A stretch of 64,000 bases of DNA from Streptomyces sp. WAC08241 (GTDB lineage Bacteria; Actinomycetota; Actinomycetes; Streptomycetales; Streptomycetaceae): contig CP042279.1 in NCBI GenBank assembly GCA_007858575.1, positions 2,046,001-2,110,000 on the forward strand, in the 5' to 3' direction. A program made the translations under genes and the position numbers. The notes under the pieces were generated by a model. The model did no database searches. It saw only the letters and a list, made by a program, of their open reading frames with translations, and was not told the DNA's origin. This document shows positions 61,783 to 64,000 of the stretch, in pieces. Within the stretch, counting starts at the first letter, position 1. Each line of letters begins with the position of its first letter.

Positions 61783-62009
61783 ATGGCCGAGGCTGCCGTC
61801 TCCGCTGCCGTTTCCACCCCTTCCGTGGCCGTACCGGCTCCGCTGCCCGTGCGGGCCGTGCTGCCCTGGGCCTTCTTCGTCGGCCTTCTCGCGCTGATCG
61901 CGCTGTACTTCGTGGGCGCGGAGCAGGGTGCCACCTCCTCTTCGCCGGCTCCGGCGTGCACGAGTGGGTGCACGACGGGCGCCACCTGCTCGGCTTCCCG
62001 TGCCACTGA
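61783..62009 (+). CDS. cbtB: CbtB-like cobalt transport subunit
   Basis: Small membrane protein (about 75 aa) with one hydrophobic segment, LPWAFFVGLLALIALYFVG, then HEWVHDGRHLLGFPCH after repair of a lost base near 61940. The HExxHxxxH-like pattern is the CbtB metal-binding tail. GCAGGAGGTTTCATC supplies the ribosome-binding site. It lies behind a cobalamin riboswitch and 14 bases before cbtA, as in predicted cobalt transporters. Confidence 0.9.
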
Positions 62010-62023
62010 GAGGCGACGAGCAC

Positions 62024-62839
62024 ATGCACGCCTCGACTGTGAGAACCCTGCTGGTCCGCGGCATGCTCGCGGGCCTGATCGCGGGTCTGTTCGCCTTCGC
62101 CGTGGCCTACGTGGGCGGCGAGCCCTCCGTGAACGGCTCCATCGCCGTGGAGGAGGCCCAGGCCGCCCAGGAGACGGCCCACGCCGGACACGGCGACCAC
62201 GGCGGCGCCGGAGCGGCCGAGGAGGAAGAGGAGGAGGTGGTCAGCCGTCCCGTGCAGTCCACCCTCGGCCTGGCCACCGGTGTCCTGGTCTACGGGGTGG
62301 CGCTGGGCGGCATCGCCGCGCTCGCCTTCTCCTTCGCGCTCGGCCGCATCGGCCGGTTCAGCCCGCGGGCGACCGCGGCGCTGACGGCGGCCGCGGCCTT
62401 CACCACCGTCTATCTGGTGCCGTTCCTGAAGTACCCGGCGACCCCGCCGGCCGTCGGCAACCCCGACACCATCGGGAAGCGCACCACCCTGTTCTTCCTG
62501 ATGATCCTGCTCAGCGTGCTGCTCGGCGTCGCCGCGGTGATCGCCGGGCGCCGTCTGGCGCCGCGCCTGGGCAACTGGAACGCGAGCCTGGCGGCGGGCT
62601 TCGGCTTCGTCGTCGTGACGGGCATCGCCTTCGCGGTCCTGCCGGCGAACGACGACGCGGTCAAGGCGGGCTTCCCCGCCAAGCTGCTGTGGGAGTTCCG
62701 GGTGGCCTCGCTCGGCGTCCAGGTCGTGCTGTGGGTGGTGTTCGCCGTGGTCTTCGGCTACCTCGCCCAGAAGGCCCTGACCACCCGGACGGCCGACGCG
62801 GAGACCCCGGCCCGGGTCGAGGCCCCGGCCGCGGGCTGA
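62024..62839 (+). CDS. cbtA: CbtA cobalt transporter subunit
   Basis: An intact 271-aa membrane protein with six to seven hydrophobic segments. After the first (LLVRGMLAGLIAGLFAFAVA) comes an exposed acidic/His loop, HAGHGDHGG with a Glu run, typical of CbtA. Then FKxPxNPPAVG-type motif LKYPATPPAVGNPDTIGKRT. It ends with a Pro/Ala tail. ATG after GAGGCGACGAGCAC. Forms a predicted cobalt importer with CbtB, controlled by the cobalamin riboswitch. Confidence 0.92.
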   Translation: MHASTVRTLLVRGMLAGLIAGLFAFAVAYVGGEPSVNGSIAVEEAQAAQETAHAGHGDHGGAGAAEEEEEEVVSRPVQSTLGLATGVLVYGVALGGIAALAFSFALGRIGRFSPRATAALTAAAAFTTVYLVPFLKYPATPPAVGNPDTIGKRTTLFFLMILLSVLLGVAAVIAGRRLAPRLGNWNASLAAGFGFVVVTGIAFAVLPANDDAVKAGFPAKLLWEFRVASLGVQVVLWVVFAVVFGYLAQKALTTRTADAETPARVEAPAAG

Positions 62840-62887
62840 CCGAAGCCCGCTCCGCGCACCCTCGGCGCGCGGGGCGGGGCTTCTGTG

Positions 62888-64000
62888 TCACCGCACCGGC
62901 AGGCCCCGGCCGGAGGCCCGTTCCCAGGCTTCCTCGAACAGCTCGTGCAGCGGTGCCGTCGGCAGGACGCGGTCGAACGGGGACAGGATCCGGTCGCCCC
63001 ACAGCGGGCGGACCCGGTGGCTCGTCAGCTTCACGGTCTCCAGGGGAAGGTGCGGGGCCTTCAGCTCGGTCCACTCCCCCGGCAGGAAGAGGGTCCGGCC
63101 GGCCCGGGGCCGCTTCGCCTCGACCACCGCGCCGGTGGCGAGGAGCTCCGCCCGGACCTCCGCGTGCCGTCGGGTCGTCCAGCCGTTCCACCGCCGCACG
63201 TTCCGGTCGGTGGGCGCCGCCAGGGCGGCCGTCTGGAGGTGGAGGGCCGCCGCGTCCGCGCTCACGCCGAGGTGCTCCGCCACCCGGGCGACCAGCTCGG
63301 GGCACGACTGCCGCGGATCCGCCTCGTACGCTCCCTCCGGCACCGCCCCCGAGAGGCCCGGCGCATCATCCGGTCGAGGCCGCCGCCCGCGAGCAGCGGT
63401 TCCAGCCGGTCCAGTTCCTCGGCGAGGCCGGTGAGCTCGCGGACCTCTCGCCGCGCCCCGGGGTCGGCGACCGCGGCGGGGCGCAGGAAGGCGGCGCCGC
63501 CCGGCGCGCACACCACGAGCGGGCCGGAGTCGTAGGCGGTCACCGGGACCGGGTCCTCTCCTTGCGCCGGTCCCCGGCCACGGGGAGCCGTCGGGGCCGA
63601 AGCGCTCAGCGATCCGCTCCGGGGCGTCGTCGATCCGTCCGTGGGCCAGCCGGACGAGCAGTTCCGGACGGTCCAGCTCGGCCCGCAACCGCTCGTACAG
63701 GGCGGGCGCGCCGGCCACCGCGGGGTCCCCGACGGGCCGGTCCGTCCACGCCCAGACCAGGGCGCTCGCGATCCGCCCGAGGTCGAGGCCCACCGGGGTG
63801 CCGCAGGGCGGTTCGGTGCCGGCCGGCGGCAGGGCCCTGACCTCCACCTCCGATCCGTACGAGGCCGCCGCGAGCTCCCAGCCGGCGGCGGGCACCGTGG
63901 TGTCGTCGGCCGCCCCGTAGCCTCCTCGGAGCCGCCGGGCCCACACCTCGGAGAGGCCGAGGCCGGCCTCCAGGGCGTCGGCCGCCTCGTCGTGCACGGC
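62888..64000 (-). CDS. Unrecognised protein, N-terminally cut by window edge
   Basis: The 3' part of a larger gene; its start lies beyond the right edge. The visible 370 residues include ALEAGLGLSEVWARRLRGGY, DLGRIASALVWAWTDRPVGD, then VARVAEHLGVSADAAALHLQ. The end reads LKAPHLPLETVKLTSHRVRP and LWGDRILSPFDRVLPTAPLH. Breaks lie near 63570, 63350 and 63460. No membrane segments and no clear catalytic motif. I do not recognise the family with confidence. It converges on cbtA. Confidence 0.6.
   Translation of the reverse strand, partial: AVHDEAADALEAGLGLSEVWARRLRGGYGAADDTTVPAAGWELAAASYGSEVEVRALPPAGTEPPCGTPVGLDLGRIASALVWAWTDRPVGDPAVAGAPALYERLRAELDRPELLVRLAHGRIDDAPERIAERFGPDGSPWPGTGARRGPGPGDRLRLRPARGVRAGRRRLPAPRRGRRPRGAARGPRAHRPRRGTGPAGTAARGRRPRPDDAPGLSGAVPEGAYEADPRQSCPELVARVAEHLGVSADAAALHLQTAALAAPTDRNVRRWNGWTTRRHAEVRAELLATGAVVEAKRPRAGRTLFLPGEWTELKAPHLPLETVKLTSHRVRPLWGDRILSPFDRVLPTAPLHELFEEAWERASGRGLPVR

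Noticed and set aside
1..64000. tRNA, rRNA or insertion-sequence genes
   Set aside because: No cloverleaf-like segments, rRNA signature stretches, transposase motifs or terminal inverted repeats were noticed by eye; a tRNAscan or ISfinder run would be decisive.

Overview
The window looks like chromosome from a Streptomyces or a close relative. GC content and third-position GC are very high. It carries a conservon operon, a SARP regulator, a streptogrisin-type protease, a DasR-like operator, a DmdR-type iron box and an auxiliary tryptophanyl-tRNA synthetase behind a leader peptide. No tRNA, rRNA, IS element or CRISPR array was seen. The sequence is draft quality: most genes longer than about 600 bp change frame one or more times, nearly always as if a single base of a G/C run had been lost. 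Gene ends below are therefore stitched across frames using protein motifs, and I treat the breaks as sequencing errors rather than pseudogenes.

About 0.3-17.2 kb is a RiPP biosynthetic cluster of the azol(in)e/dehydroamino-acid class. In order it has a SARP/NB-ARC regulator, an RRE/E1-like leader-binding protein with a YcaO-like tail, a YcaO cyclodehydratase, a SagB-type dehydrogenase, a split LanB dehydratase (glutamylation and elimination proteins), an M50 membrane protease, an ABC exporter (ATPase and permease) and a second YcaO. Start and stop codons overlap at several junctions, which implies one long operon. No precursor gene lies inside the operon. The best candidate is a 36-codon ORF on the opposite strand at the left edge (11-121).

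17.3-30.0 kb is mixed. It has a TPR-like hypothetical, a CBS protein, an NmrA-like reductase, a secreted serine protease behind a perfect 14-bp palindrome, a fluoride riboswitch followed by two CrcB channels, a GH18 chitinase and a divergent GH89 N-acetylglucosaminidase with a DasR-type operator between them, and two tandem DUF4139 (MuiA-like) genes.

30.3-40.6 kb is regulatory and redox. It has a GAF-SpoIIE-HATPase phosphatase, a bacterial nitric oxide synthase, a six-gene conservon (cvnA-D plus two P450s, the first lacking the ExxR motif), and trpS under apparent ribosome-mediated attenuation.

40.7-57.3 kb carries a membrane/coiled-coil protein, a xylose-type ABC transporter, a BCCT transporter, an APH-fold kinase, a GntR regulator with paired operators next to a Tat-exported amidohydrolase, a VOC protein, a TetR-SDR-ADH operon with a putative operator, a GH16-like protein, a small hypothetical and a PAS-SpoIIE phosphatase.

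57.5-64 kb is metal and cofactor uptake. An iron box precedes a siderophore binding lipoprotein and two FecCD permeases with no ATPase in view. Then come a histidine phosphatase, a cobalamin riboswitch with cbtB-cbtA, and the 3' part of an unrecognised gene cut by the window edge.
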